A DNA stretch of 64,000 bases from Segatella copri (GTDB lineage: Bacteria; Bacteroidota; Bacteroidia; Bacteroidales; Bacteroidaceae): positions 930,001 to 994,000 of the forward strand of contig NZ_JAPDVG010000001.1 in NCBI RefSeq assembly GCF_026015625.1, given 5' to 3'. The translations under genes were made by a program, and so were the position numbers. This document shows, piece after piece, positions 17,711 through 26,947 of the stretch. The notes below the pieces were generated by a model. The model was not told the origin of the DNA and made no database searches. It worked only from the letters and a program-made list of their open reading frames with translations. Position 1 is the stretch's first letter, and each line of letters opens with the position of its first letter.

Positions 17711-17760
17711 AAAAGCGAAAGCCAAGTCCGTAATCCGGAATCTGGCTTTCGCTTTTTTTA
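17711..17760 (+). terminator. Intrinsic terminator of the serpin gene
   Basis: A 14-bp stem (17711-17724 with 17743-17756) followed by T's. It also has A's on the left, so it may work for convergent ligA too. Confidence 0.88.
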
Positions 17761-17779
17761 TTTCGCTTAATTCACTTGT

Positions 17780-19750
17780 TTACTCCTGAAACTTTTCTAT
17801 GAACTCATCCTCAGTAATGATTGGAATATTGAGTTCATGGGCTTTTTTGTTCTTCGAACTCTGCGAAGCAGCATCGTTGTTAATCAGGAAGTTAGTACTC
17901 TTGCTCACACTTCCCGTAACCTTGCCGCCCTGGCTTTCAATATAAGCCTTCAGCTCGTTGCGGTTCTTGTAATGATGCACATCTCCCGTTACGACGAAAG
18001 TCAGCCCCTGGCATTTATTTCCCGTTTCTACAGGCTCCTGCTCCTCGATAATTAGCTCGGACAGCAGATGCTGCACATGCTGGAAATGAACATCATCCTT
18101 GAACCAGGCGATAAATTTGGCACTCTTTTCAGGTCCAATGCCATCAATGCTTGCAAACTCATCATCGAACATGCTCAGGCGCGCCGTTTCTATCAGTTCC
18201 TTTACCTTGTAACGGCTGAGCAGTTTTTTAGCCACATCGCCGCCGCAGAGCGGAATATTCAAGGCGTAGAGCAGATGACGGCCATCAGTATGGCGGCTTT
18301 TCTCTACACTCTCCAGAAGATTGCTTACGCTCTTCTTGCCAAATCCTTCGAAACAGGAAATCTCGAACGCATAATTCTTCAGTTTGTAGAAATCTGCATA
18401 TTCCCTGATAAAACCATGATTGATGAATTTCCAGACAGTCTGTTCTGAGATTCCGTCAATATTGATTCCTTCCTTGCTGACGAAGCGTGCAAATTTCTTA
18501 AGTTGTTTGGCTGGGCAGGCTGCATTGGTGCAATGGAGAGTCTTGGTGCCGCTCTCGCTCTCGCGCACTACGGATGGCGCATGGCAAACCGGACATTCGG
18601 CGGGAATGACAAAACTCCCCACAACCTCTGTAATATTGATTACCTTCGGGATAATCTTATTGGCCTTGATGACCTGCAGTCTGGTTCCCTTGTCGCCAAT
18701 GCCCAGACGTTCGCATTCGCTTACATTGCAGAGCGAGGCACGCTGCACGGTGGTTCCTTCAAGTTCTACCGGTTTGAAAACAGCTACAGGCGTGATGGTG
18801 CTGGCTGCGCACGACCATTCGATGTGGTCGAGTACGGTGTCAGCATGTTCGTCTTGCCATTTGAAGGCAAATCCTGCCCTCGTAGCGTGGTGGCCTGTAA
18901 CCGAACCGGTAGCTGCATAAGCCGTATCATCGTAGCAAATCACCAGTCCGTCTACCGGGAAAGGATTCTTCTTGCTTGTCACCTTCTCCGTAAACTTGTC
19001 TATTTCCAGCTGGATATTTTCTGTGGTAGGGTGGTCAATACGCTCACGTTCTACAGGATTCATCCCCAGGTCTTTCAGCATCTGCATGCGTTCGCCCCAT
19101 GAGGTAAGTTCCCGCTCAGTATAAACCAGGGTGAACGGAATCCATTGGATGTGGCGCTGCTTCACCTCATCAATATCCTTCAGCGTGAGTGAGCCTGAAG
19201 CGAGGTTTCGTGGATTGGCGTAATCGCCTTCGCTTTCGATGATGAACTGTTCGAAATCAGAATACGAAATGACGGCTTCTCCTCTAACTACAAGATGTCC
19301 TTTCTCTGAAATGGTAGCAGGAATGCCTGAAATGGCTGGAGCCAAGTGGGTAATGTTGGTGCCGATGTGTCCGTTACCGCGGGTAACGATTTTGGTGAGT
19401 TTTCCGCCGTCATAGGTTACTACGAGGGTCAGTCCGTCCAGTTTCCATGAAATCCAGATAGGGCGGTCTTCTGCCCATTTTACAAGATCACTAACCTGTT
19501 TGGTCTTTGCCAGAGAGAGGGCGGCAAATTCATGCTCCTCTTTCTTTCCTACGATAGAATCTTCTGACACGCGATTAGTAGGGGAGTCAGGCAGAATTTC
19601 GCCTGTTTCCTCTTCCAATCTCTTGAGCTGGTCGAAAAGGGCGTCCCACTCATAGTCGGTCATGAGTTCGCCTTTTCCGTTATAATAACTATCCGAAGCT
19701 TGGTTGAGTCTTTCAACCAAGCTCTTCATCTGCAATAGTTTCTCTTCCAT
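17780..19750 (-). CDS. ligA: NAD-dependent DNA ligase LigA
   Basis: Seals nicks in duplex DNA using NAD+. The order of domains is standard: Ia/adenylation with catalytic Lys103 in SWKLDG, OB fold, a four-Cys zinc site (CPVC...CTNAAC, near 390-415), helix-hairpin-helix repeats (IPLCGGDVAKKLL, IDGIGPEKSAKF), and a C-terminal BRCT domain (about 585-656, GLTFVVTGDVHHYKNR). At 656 residues the length is typical. It runs convergent with the serpin gene. Confidence 0.97.
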   Translation of the reverse strand: MEEKLLQMKSLVERLNQASDSYYNGKGELMTDYEWDALFDQLKRLEEETGEILPDSPTNRVSEDSIVGKKEEHEFAALSLAKTKQVSDLVKWAEDRPIWISWKLDGLTLVVTYDGGKLTKIVTRGNGHIGTNITHLAPAISGIPATISEKGHLVVRGEAVISYSDFEQFIIESEGDYANPRNLASGSLTLKDIDEVKQRHIQWIPFTLVYTERELTSWGERMQMLKDLGMNPVERERIDHPTTENIQLEIDKFTEKVTSKKNPFPVDGLVICYDDTAYAATGSVTGHHATRAGFAFKWQDEHADTVLDHIEWSCAASTITPVAVFKPVELEGTTVQRASLCNVSECERLGIGDKGTRLQVIKANKIIPKVINITEVVGSFVIPAECPVCHAPSVVRESESGTKTLHCTNAACPAKQLKKFARFVSKEGINIDGISEQTVWKFINHGFIREYADFYKLKNYAFEISCFEGFGKKSVSNLLESVEKSRHTDGRHLLYALNIPLCGGDVAKKLLSRYKVKELIETARLSMFDDEFASIDGIGPEKSAKFIAWFKDDVHFQHVQHLLSELIIEEQEPVETGNKCQGLTFVVTGDVHHYKNRNELKAYIESQGGKVTGSVSKSTNFLINNDAASQSSKNKKAHELNIPIITEDEFIEKFQE

Positions 19751-19802
19751 AATGAATGTTTGAGGATGTTAATAAAATGTTGTGTTTTTCGATGGCCAGA
19801 AA

Positions 19803-20333
19803 TTATTCTGCAGGTTCCATGGCTATGGAGAGTTTTTCAAAGGCGAAACGCTGACCTCTGTTTCCTCCATAGTTTACACGTCCGCAGATGCAGAAACCCA
19901 TCGAAGACAGAAGGTTAATCATCGGCGTATTGTCAAAGTTGGTGTCAACCTTGATGCTAGGTATTTTTTCTACCTCGCACATGCTGTTCACCTTACTGAT
20001 GAAAATACGCGCCAAACCTTCACGCTGGAAACTAGGCAACGTGGCAAAGCGATGTATTACATAATAATCGCCATCGGTAATCCAGTTGCCTACTAATTTC
20101 TTATATTTGGGTTCACCATTCAATATGACTGCTCCATAGACAACCACCTCTTCGTTTACTGTCAGAACGAAGGCGTTGCCATTTTCTATGTCTTTTCTGA
20201 TGTCTTTTTCTGATGGATATTCCTCAGTCCATTGGTGACGTCCCGATTCTATCATACTTTGGCGAGCCTGGTCGATGACTTTCCAGCAAGCAGCAAAGTC
20301 CTTAATATACGCCTGTCTGAAGTTTGTCTTCAT
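19803..20333 (-). CDS. GNAT-family N-acetyltransferase
   Basis: A 176-residue protein starting MKTNFRQAYIKDF. The acetyl-CoA pyrophosphate loop is FQREGLARIFIS, with a preceding strand VIHRFATLPS and a C-terminal LLSSMGFCICGRVNYG. The substrate is unknown. The longer open frame (to 20519) is excluded because the promoter box TAATTTTGC at 20360-20368 lies inside it. Confidence 0.85.
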   Translation of the reverse strand: MKTNFRQAYIKDFAACWKVIDQARQSMIESGRHQWTEEYPSEKDIRKDIENGNAFVLTVNEEVVVYGAVILNGEPKYKKLVGNWITDGDYYVIHRFATLPSFQREGLARIFISKVNSMCEVEKIPSIKVDTNFDNTPMINLLSSMGFCICGRVNYGGNRGQRFAFEKLSIAMEPAE

Positions 20334-20359
20334 ATTAATTACGCTTTTATTATTCGGGT

Positions 20360-20368
20360 GCAAAATTA
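20360..20368 (-). promoter_or_regulatory. -7 box TAATTTTGC for the GNAT gene
   Basis: Minus-strand match to TAnnTTTGC, 26 bp upstream of the chosen ATG. Confidence 0.6.
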
Positions 20369-20506
20369 ACAAAAAAAAACGAATTAAACTAAAAAACGGA
20401 GGAAAAACTTCACTTTTTTGTTCGTTTTCCTCCGTTTTTCTTGTTTTCTGCTCATTTTGAGCTATTTTTCCTTTGCTTTTTGCTAGGAAGCCGGGTGAAT
20501 AAGATT

Positions 20507-21811
20507 CTACGCCAAACACTTGTCGAGCTCAGCAATGATAGCATCTTTCTGTTCCTTGATATGCTGACCGATGAATACGATTTTTATCATGCGGTCGCCC
20601 AATTCCTGATCCCATTCCTTCTGCAGCTGAGGGTTATTCATCAAGACCTGGGCGAGTTCGTCTTTCGGCATGGTAGCCAACCATTGGCCAGCCTGCTTTA
20701 CAGTCTTCTGCTTGCCAGCCTGTTCGAACACGTAGCACATGTCGCGCTCATCATCGAAATAGCAGATTCCCTTGGCGCGAACCACGTCTCTAGGCCATTT
20801 TCTTGCTACGAAATCATCGAAGAGGCCCAGGTCGAAAGGTTTGCGGCGGTAGTAGACAAATGTACCGATTCCGTATTCCTCAACTTCTCCGCCTTCATGA
20901 TCATGGTCATGATCGTGGTGATGATGATGGTGATGATGCTCATGCTCATCGTGGTCGTGGTCGTGGTCATGCTCATCGTGGTCATGATGATGATGCTCAT
21001 GTTCGTCTTCCTCGCCATGATGGTGATGATGTTCATGTGCTTCTTCTTCATCATCTTCTTCATGCTCTTCGTTTCTTTCTGATTCAATCTCCTGAATCCA
21101 ACCGGCTGAAGTGGATACGGTTTCCCAATCAAACTTCTTGGTGTTGACAATCAGATTCAAGTCAACGTCACCATAGTTGCATTCAAAGATTTCTGCCTTA
21201 GGCTGGATGGCGCGGATAATCTGCTTCAGGTGCTCCAGTTCCTTAGGTTCAACCTCTGCAGCCTTGTTCAGAAGAATGATGTTGCAGAACTCAATCTGCT
21301 GGATGACGAGCGAAGCTAGATCTTCCTCATCCATATTCTTCTTCATCAGGTCGCTGCCGTTGGAGAATTCATCCTTCATGCGCAAAGCATCTACTACGGT
21401 AACGATGCTGTCAAGACGCAGAATACCATTCTCGATGTACTGAGGACCGAGGGATGGGATAGAGCAGATGGTCTGTGCTATAGGAGCAGGCTCGCAGATT
21501 CCGGAAGCCTCGATGACAATGTAATCGAAACGCTTCATGTCTACAATTTCCTTGAGCTGTTCTACCAGGTCCATCTTCAATGTGCAGCAGATGCAACCAT
21601 TCTGGAGAGAAACGAGCGAATCATCTTTCTGACCTACTACGCCACCTTTTTCTATTAGGGCTGCATCAATATTGACTTCACCAATATCGTTGACGATGAC
21701 GGCAAACTTAATACCTTTTTCGTTAGCTAAAATCTTGTTGAGAAGGGTTGTCTTTCCACTACCCAGGTAGCCTGTCAAGAGCAATACAGGCACTTCCTTC
21801 TTTGTGTTCAT
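20507..21811 (-). CDS. COG0523 (CobW/ZNG1-type) GTPase metallochaperone with long His-rich linker
   Basis: 434 residues from MNTKKEVPVLLLT. It has the G-loop GYLGSGKTT (14-22), the metal-binding NGCICC motif (Cys73, 75, 76), the Walker B/switch region EASGICEPAP, the guanine-recognition motif LLNKAAE, and a C-terminal CobW_C domain. Between the domains lies a stretch of roughly 55 residues made almost only of His, Asp and Glu (about 250-305), likely a metal store or sensor. COG0523 proteins hand Zn, Co or another metal to client proteins in a GTP-dependent way. Neighbouring genes name no client. A start further upstream (21928) is possible but adds a non-homologous N-terminus. Confidence 0.92.
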   Translation of the reverse strand: MNTKKEVPVLLLTGYLGSGKTTLLNKILANEKGIKFAVIVNDIGEVNIDAALIEKGGVVGQKDDSLVSLQNGCICCTLKMDLVEQLKEIVDMKRFDYIVIEASGICEPAPIAQTICSIPSLGPQYIENGILRLDSIVTVVDALRMKDEFSNGSDLMKKNMDEEDLASLVIQQIEFCNIILLNKAAEVEPKELEHLKQIIRAIQPKAEIFECNYGDVDLNLIVNTKKFDWETVSTSAGWIQEIESERNEEHEEDDEEEAHEHHHHHGEEDEHEHHHHDHDEHDHDHDHDEHEHHHHHHHHDHDHDHEGGEVEEYGIGTFVYYRRKPFDLGLFDDFVARKWPRDVVRAKGICYFDDERDMCYVFEQAGKQKTVKQAGQWLATMPKDELAQVLMNNPQLQKEWDQELGDRMIKIVFIGQHIKEQKDAIIAELDKCLA

Positions 21812-22120
21812 ATTAAAATATTTTAATGTTATACTTCTTAAACCCAGTCTGCTGATAATGCTGCTTTCTCGGGCAGCTGTCATCTGGCAGTCTGACGGTT
21901 TTGCGAAACTGCAAAGATTGTGCCACACCTTATTTTTTTGCCATCTTTTTTTTGTACACCCCTTTTTGTCAGTTATCTTGTGTTATTTTTAGGTTATATT
22001 TCATGTTTTTCTCATTTTTCTTTGGTGGTTTCAACTAGAAATAGTATATTTGCAGAGAAAATGTGTTTCAAACAGCACATTAACTTAATGAATAAACATG
22101 TTTAATATACATAAGTTAAG
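21812..22120. promoter_or_regulatory. Divergent promoter region between COG0523 gene and M48 operon
   Basis: Plus strand: TATATTTGC at 22045-22053 is a good -7 box for the M48 gene. Minus strand: CAATCTTTGC at 21911-21920 is a weaker candidate for the GTPase gene. I looked for a Zur-like dyad and saw nothing convincing. No gene is visible here. Confidence 0.5.
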
Positions 22121-23002
22121 ATGAAAAAGTTTAAGGTTTTAGTTCTGACAGTTGTGGCAGTCCTTGCGCTGTCATCTTGCGGCACTACTCAGACGGTGCC
22201 TCTGACCGGTCGCACTCATCGCATCTCTGTATCCGATGAGCAGGTTCTCAGTCTGTCTAATCAGGAATACACAAAGTACATGGCTTCTGCCAAGAAGTCG
22301 ACCAATGCAGCCAATACGGCGATGGTTCAGCGGGTAGGAAAAAGACTTGCCAATGCTGTTGAACTCTATTTGAAGCAGAATGGATTTGAAGCCGACGTGA
22401 AGAATTATTCATGGGAATTCAACCTGGTACAAGATAAGTCTGCCAATGCATTCTGTATGCCTGGCGGTAAAATCGTGGTTTATGAAGGACTTTTGCCTTA
22501 TACTCAGAATGAAACCGGTTTGGCAATCGTTTTGGGTCACGAAATAGCTCATGCTGTGGCTAAACATAGTGCTGAGCAGCTCACCAAACAGCAGAATCAG
22601 CAAACCGGTACAAGCATCCTGGGAACTGTATTGAACCAGACAGTAGGTAATGGTGTAGGTAATGTGGCAAGTGCAGTTGCCGGACAGTATTTCTCATTCC
22701 GCAATCTGAAGTATTCACGTGATAATGAAACCGAGGCAGATTACATGGGGCTTATCTTCGCTGCCATGGCTGGTTACGATCCTCAGCAGGCCATTCCTTT
22801 CTGGAAGAGAATGTCGCAGGGCTCAAGCAGCAATCAGAGTGATATTTTCAGTGATCACCCTTCAGACGCCAAGCGTATTGCTGCCTTGCAGAAGGAAATG
22901 CCTACCGCACTGAAGTATTATAAACCTCAGACAACTTTTAAGGTAGGTTCTACGAGCAAGACTTCTACAACCAGAAAGAAGACTACAACCCGCAGGAGAT
23001 AA
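22121..23002 (+). CDS. M48-family zinc metalloprotease, lipoprotein (LoiP/YcaL-like)
   Basis: 293 residues with a lipobox (VLALSSCG, Cys20), the zinc motif HEIAHAVAKH near 140-149 and a downstream Glu in ETEADYMGL. The fold matches periplasmic M48 proteases that degrade misfolded outer-membrane proteins. The C-terminus is basic and Thr-rich (TSKTSTTRKKTTTRRR). It is followed by NfeD and SPFH genes with gaps of 32 and about 50 bp, suggesting a membrane quality-control operon. Confidence 0.93.
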   Translation: MKKFKVLVLTVVAVLALSSCGTTQTVPLTGRTHRISVSDEQVLSLSNQEYTKYMASAKKSTNAANTAMVQRVGKRLANAVELYLKQNGFEADVKNYSWEFNLVQDKSANAFCMPGGKIVVYEGLLPYTQNETGLAIVLGHEIAHAVAKHSAEQLTKQQNQQTGTSILGTVLNQTVGNGVGNVASAVAGQYFSFRNLKYSRDNETEADYMGLIFAAMAGYDPQQAIPFWKRMSQGSSSNQSDIFSDHPSDAKRIAALQKEMPTALKYYKPQTTFKVGSTSKTSTTRKKTTTRRR

Positions 23003-23034
23003 GGATTAGAAGAATCAAACTAAAACAGTTAAGT

Positions 23035-23484
23035 ATGGAGTATTTATCTCATAACCTTTGGCTGATATGGACATCGGTGATGTTCATCTGCCTCATCTTA
23101 GAGTTGTCTTCGGGCGATTTCTATGTTACTTGTTTTGCCATTGGGGCGCTTATCAGCATTCCTGTGGCATTAGTAGGAGCACCTTTCTGGGTGCAGGTAG
23201 TGGTTTGGGCTATCTGCTCTATGCTTAGCATCTGGCTGGTTCGTCCGCATCTGCTGAAATCGCTACACAAGGGTGGGGAAGACCGCCGCAGTAATGCCGA
23301 TGCGCTGGCAGGACAGATAGGGGAAGTGACCGAGATGATTCCTGCCGGAGGATATGGTAGAGTGAAACTGGATGGAGATGATTGGAAAGCGGAAGCTCCG
23401 CATCTTGCCGAACCGCTTGCTGTAGGCGATAAGGTTCGAATCTTAGGTCACGAATCTATCATCCTCAAGGTAGAAAAAGTTTAA
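23035..23484 (+). CDS. NfeD-like membrane protein with OB-fold C-terminus
   Basis: 149 residues with two or three TM segments (residues ~8-30, 35-75) followed by a soluble OB-like domain (GQIGEVTEMIPAGGYGRVKLDGDDWKAEA split around residue 95). NfeD proteins pair with SPFH proteins; the next gene is exactly that, so the two probably form a membrane microdomain complex. This is the short NfeD form without the ClpP-like protease domain. Confidence 0.9.
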   Translation: MEYLSHNLWLIWTSVMFICLILELSSGDFYVTCFAIGALISIPVALVGAPFWVQVVVWAICSMLSIWLVRPHLLKSLHKGGEDRRSNADALAGQIGEVTEMIPAGGYGRVKLDGDDWKAEAPHLAEPLAVGDKVRILGHESIILKVEKV

Positions 23485-23531
23485 GTAGGAAAATTTTGAA
23501 TCAACATTATTCACTTAATCGTATAAACATC

Positions 23532-24482
23532 ATGAACATAGGAATTTATGTGCTGGTGGCTCTAGTAGCACTTGCACTCGTAGTGGTTAAGAAAACCATC
23601 GTCATCATCCCTCAAAGTGAGACGAAAATCATAGAGCGTCTCGGACGATATTTTGCCACGCTCAAGCCGGGTATTAATGTCATCATTCCTTTCATTGACC
23701 ATGCCAAGGATATTGTGTCTATGAGAAACGGAAGATACGTTTATACAAACAGCATCGACCTTCGTGAACAGGTTTATGACTTCGACCGTCAGAACGTAAT
23801 CACTAAGGATAATATCCAGATGCAGATAAATGCGTTGCTCTATTTCCAGATTGTGGACCCATTCAAGAGTGTGTATGAAATCAACAATCTGCCAAACGCC
23901 ATAGAGAAACTGACGCAAACCACCTTGCGTAATATAATAGGTGAGATGGAACTTGACCAGACTCTTACCTCCCGCGATACAATTAACACCAAACTCCGTG
24001 CAGTTTTGGATGATGCAACCAATAAGTGGGGAATCAAGGTAAACCGAGTAGAATTGCAGGATATTACACCTCCTGAGAGTGTGCTCCAGGCGATGGAAAA
24101 GCAGATGCAGGCTGAACGCAACAAGCGTGCTACTATCCTGACTTCTGAAGGTGAGAAGGAAAAGCAGCGCCTGCTCTCAGAAGGTGAGAAGGCTGCCATC
24201 GTGAACAAGGCTGAGGCTGCCAAACAGCAGGCTATCCTGAATGCAGAAGGTGAGGCTACTGCCCGCATCCGTAAGGCTGAGGCCGAGGCTATTGCCATTC
24301 AGAAGATTACGGAAGCTGTAGGACAGAGTACGAATCCAGCCAACTATCTCCTGGCCCAGAAATACATCAGCATGATGCAGGAAGTAGCACAGGGTAAGGA
24401 TAATAAGGTGGTTTATCTGCCATACGAGGCAACCAATCTCTTGGGTTCTATCGGAGGAATCAAAGATCTTTTCAAGGGATAA
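23532..24482 (+). CDS. SPFH/band 7 membrane protein (QmcA/stomatin-like)
   Basis: 316 residues with an N-terminal TM segment (IGIYVLVALVALALVVV) followed by an SPFH domain (IIPQSETKIIERLGRYFATLKPGINVIIPFID) and a long Ala/Glu-rich coiled coil (about 185-265), with a C-terminal tail. These proteins assemble into large rings and cages at membranes. The ATG at 23532 is preferred over an in-frame TTG at 23496 because it begins directly at the TM segment. It is paired with the NfeD gene upstream. Confidence 0.92.
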   Translation: MNIGIYVLVALVALALVVVKKTIVIIPQSETKIIERLGRYFATLKPGINVIIPFIDHAKDIVSMRNGRYVYTNSIDLREQVYDFDRQNVITKDNIQMQINALLYFQIVDPFKSVYEINNLPNAIEKLTQTTLRNIIGEMELDQTLTSRDTINTKLRAVLDDATNKWGIKVNRVELQDITPPESVLQAMEKQMQAERNKRATILTSEGEKEKQRLLSEGEKAAIVNKAEAAKQQAILNAEGEATARIRKAEAEAIAIQKITEAVGQSTNPANYLLAQKYISMMQEVAQGKDNKVVYLPYEATNLLGSIGGIKDLFKG

Positions 24483-24598
24483 AGACCTCTGAGTCAATGG
24501 ATAATGCCCTTAGGCTCAAGATTGGCTCAAAAAAATAAAGCACTCTGAATATCAGTAAACTGTAACTTCAGTAAGTAAAAATATAAAACAGGATAAAA

Positions 24599-25708
24599 AT
24601 GAAGAAAATCTGTATCGTTGCAGGTGCAAGACCTAACTTTATCAAGGTTGCGCCCGTAATTAGAGCAATTCGTAATGCTCAGGAAGCTGGTAACGAAATC
24701 AGCTATCAGTTGGTTTACACAGGAAAAGAGGATGATCCGACTTTGGAATCTTCTCTTTTCGATGACTTAGGCATTCAGAAACCGGATGCTTATCTCGGCG
24801 TAGACTGTCCAAACATGAACGAACTTACCGGACAGGTGATGGGTCAGTTTGAGCGCTATCTGCAGCAGAATGCTACAGATGTTGTCATTGTGGTTGATGA
24901 TCTGGCTTCAACCATGGCTGTGGCAATTGTCACCAAGAAGCAGGGTGTGCAGCTTGCTCATATTGCAGCCGGAACCCGCAGTTTTGACATTACCATGCCA
25001 AAGGAAATCAACCGTCTGGTGATTGATGGCTTGTCAGATATTCTCTTTACCGCTGGCATTTCAAACAACAGCATCGCCAACAAGGAAGGTGCAGAATTGT
25101 CTAAGGTTTATATGGTAGGAAATGTGCTTATCGACAACATCCGCTTCCTTCAGTCTAAAATGCAGCGTCCTGAAGTCATGGACGAGTTTCATCTGAAAGA
25201 AGGCGAATATATGGTTTTGACCCTGAACCGCAAGGCCATCGTCAATAACATTGATGAGATGAAATCGCTCATTTCTGTCATAGATGAAGAGGCGCGCCAG
25301 GCTGGAGTGAAGGTGATTGCTCCGCTTCGAGGCAAAGCCTTGGGCTTCGTGCTCGCATTCAAGGCTTATCAGGAAGAGAGTAATCATCAGAGTGGAATCC
25401 AGGTGGTTCAGCCGCTCGATTATCTGTCGTTTGCTTATCTAACAGCTCACGCCAAAGGTGTGATTACCGATTCGGGTAATGTGGCTGAAGAAGCTACCTT
25501 CAATGGGGTTCCTTGCATTACGCTCAACAGCTATACTGAGCATATTGAAACTGTAAAGGTGGGTACAAACGAACTGGTTGCTGAAGATCCGGAGTTACTG
25601 AAGCAATCTATGCAGAAACTTCTGAAGGGTGAATGGAAGAAAGCGGGCATTCCTGACAGATGGGATGGCCGCTCAGCAGAAAGAATAGTCCAGATTCTCG
25701 CTGAATAG
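24599..25708 (+). CDS. wecB: UDP-N-acetylglucosamine 2-epimerase (non-hydrolysing)
   Basis: 369 residues. Interconverts UDP-GlcNAc and UDP-ManNAc for surface polysaccharide synthesis. Family blocks seen are GARPNFIKVAPVIRAI at the N-terminus, HIAAGTRSF, PKEINRLVIDGLSD, and GVITDSGNVAEEATFNGVPCI. The expected catalytic region is intact. It stands without other polysaccharide genes and is 116 bp after the SPFH gene. A strong terminator follows. Confidence 0.93.
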   Translation: MKKICIVAGARPNFIKVAPVIRAIRNAQEAGNEISYQLVYTGKEDDPTLESSLFDDLGIQKPDAYLGVDCPNMNELTGQVMGQFERYLQQNATDVVIVVDDLASTMAVAIVTKKQGVQLAHIAAGTRSFDITMPKEINRLVIDGLSDILFTAGISNNSIANKEGAELSKVYMVGNVLIDNIRFLQSKMQRPEVMDEFHLKEGEYMVLTLNRKAIVNNIDEMKSLISVIDEEARQAGVKVIAPLRGKALGFVLAFKAYQEESNHQSGIQVVQPLDYLSFAYLTAHAKGVITDSGNVAEEATFNGVPCITLNSYTEHIETVKVGTNELVAEDPELLKQSMQKLLKGEWKKAGIPDRWDGRSAERIVQILAE

Positions 25709-25781
25709 AATCTAAACTCATAGGTATAATCTCATGGAGAGAGATGATGCTATGTAAACTGATTCTTTTCAGAATAAACTT

Positions 25782-25830
25782 AGAGGTTCACTTCAATATC
25801 GTTATATTGAATAGTGAACCTCTTTCTTTT
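25782..25830 (+). terminator. Intrinsic terminator of wecB
   Basis: Long stem AGAGGTTCACT...AGTGAACCTCT (25782-25792 with 25813-25823), extended internally by TTCAATAT/ATATTGAA, followed by T-rich sequence. Confidence 0.85.
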
Positions 25831-25899
25831 TATGCTTTGTCTTTTTCTTAAGCCAAAGCTATCTTTTATCTTTTTCTTAACTTAAAACCATCCTTTTCC

Positions 25900-26799
25900 T
25901 TAATCTTTTTCAGGCGCTTTTGGCACAGGATAGTCGTATTGCTTGAAATAGGACGGCGTCTTATTATCATACCATACTCCTTCTACGTTTAAACCGATAG
26001 AGAAAGTCTTTTTGGAATTAGTGTATCTTACACCGGCTCCTAAAACGTTGGCGCCAGGTACTCCCATTCCGTAACCACCCGGCATGATTCCTCTTCCCAT
26101 ACCCCAAGGATACATTCCGTAGCCCCAAGGCGAATAACCGTAGGGACCATCGCCATAACGGCCGTAGAGAGAATTGTAATTGTTGGCTACACTAAGCTGA
26201 CCGTAAACGTAAGCCTCCCAATGCTCATTAAACTGGTAGCCCAGAATGCCGTAGACTCCACCGTCATGATAACTGTCTCCACCATAGTTTACGTTGTTGA
26301 TATAAGTGCCCAGAGCCAACCAGAGTTTGTTGTCTTTGGTGAGTGGCGTTAGGTAGGTTGCATCGATGGTCTGGGTGAAACCGCCTCTGTGAGGCACATT
26401 CTTGCCGAATGTGGCAAAGGCAGAAAGGTCTACCGAGAGATTCAATCCCTTGTGCAGCCCCCAGCCATAGCCCAACGGATAACTCAAGCTGTTGGTAAGG
26501 TTGGAGATGGGATTATTATAATAGGTGCTGTCTAGCAAAGTATCACCCAGCAATCCGTTTTTGCCGAGAGTTTCTCTTTTATCTGATAGTCTGGCAGGAG
26601 TCATATATGCATTCTTCACCGGTTTTCCCTGATAAATCATAGGTTTTCCTGCCTGGTAAACCGTATCGCCAGGCAGCAACCATTCTTCGCGCGGACTGTC
26701 CGGACTGTGCAATGGTCCGAAGCTTACCTGTTGCTGTGCACTTGTTTCTGTAGTGAGGAAAGTGCAAAAAGCGATGATAATATATGTTTTTTTCTTCAT
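25900..26799 (-). CDS. Secreted/outer-membrane protein of unknown function, Gly/Tyr/Pro-rich
   Basis: 299 residues with a signal peptide (KKKTYIIIAFCTFL ending near TSAQ). The body has alternating aromatic strands suggestive of a beta-barrel (LWLALGTYINNVNYGG, WEAYVYGQLSVANNY) and a low-complexity Gly/Tyr/Pro/Met stretch (YGRYGDGPYGYSPWGYGMYP and on). I do not recognise a named family. The start is chosen from the signal peptide and the promoter box at 26827-26835; an ATG at 26811 is an alternative. Confidence 0.7.
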   Translation of the reverse strand: MKKKTYIIIAFCTFLTTETSAQQQVSFGPLHSPDSPREEWLLPGDTVYQAGKPMIYQGKPVKNAYMTPARLSDKRETLGKNGLLGDTLLDSTYYNNPISNLTNSLSYPLGYGWGLHKGLNLSVDLSAFATFGKNVPHRGGFTQTIDATYLTPLTKDNKLWLALGTYINNVNYGGDSYHDGGVYGILGYQFNEHWEAYVYGQLSVANNYNSLYGRYGDGPYGYSPWGYGMYPWGMGRGIMPGGYGMGVPGANVLGAGVRYTNSKKTFSIGLNVEGVWYDNKTPSYFKQYDYPVPKAPEKD

Positions 26800-26826
26800 A
26801 ATTGATTGCATTTTCTGTCTTCTGCT

Positions 26827-26835
26827 GCAAAGATA
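26827..26835 (-). promoter_or_regulatory. -7 box TATCTTTGC for the envelope protein gene
   Basis: Minus-strand TATCTTTGC, 27 bp upstream of the chosen ATG; rules out the longer start at 26871. Confidence 0.7.
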
Positions 26836-26900
26836 TGAAGAATGTATGAAACAAAGTAACTTTTCCCGCATAAAAAATTATTTTTTTAGAATAAAATCAT

Positions 26901-26909
26901 TATCTTTGC
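26901..26909 (+). promoter_or_regulatory. -7 box TATCTTTGC for the cyclophilin gene
   Basis: Plus-strand TATCTTTGC, 38 bp before the ATG at 26948; divergent from the box at 26827. Confidence 0.7.
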
Positions 26910-26947
26910 ATCCGATAACATAAATAGATGTAAAATTATACAAAAAT

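Noticed and set aside
20441..21082. Plus-strand frame opposite the His-rich COG0523 gene
   Set aside because: It is Met/Val-rich only because the His/Asp codons read that way in reverse; no motif.
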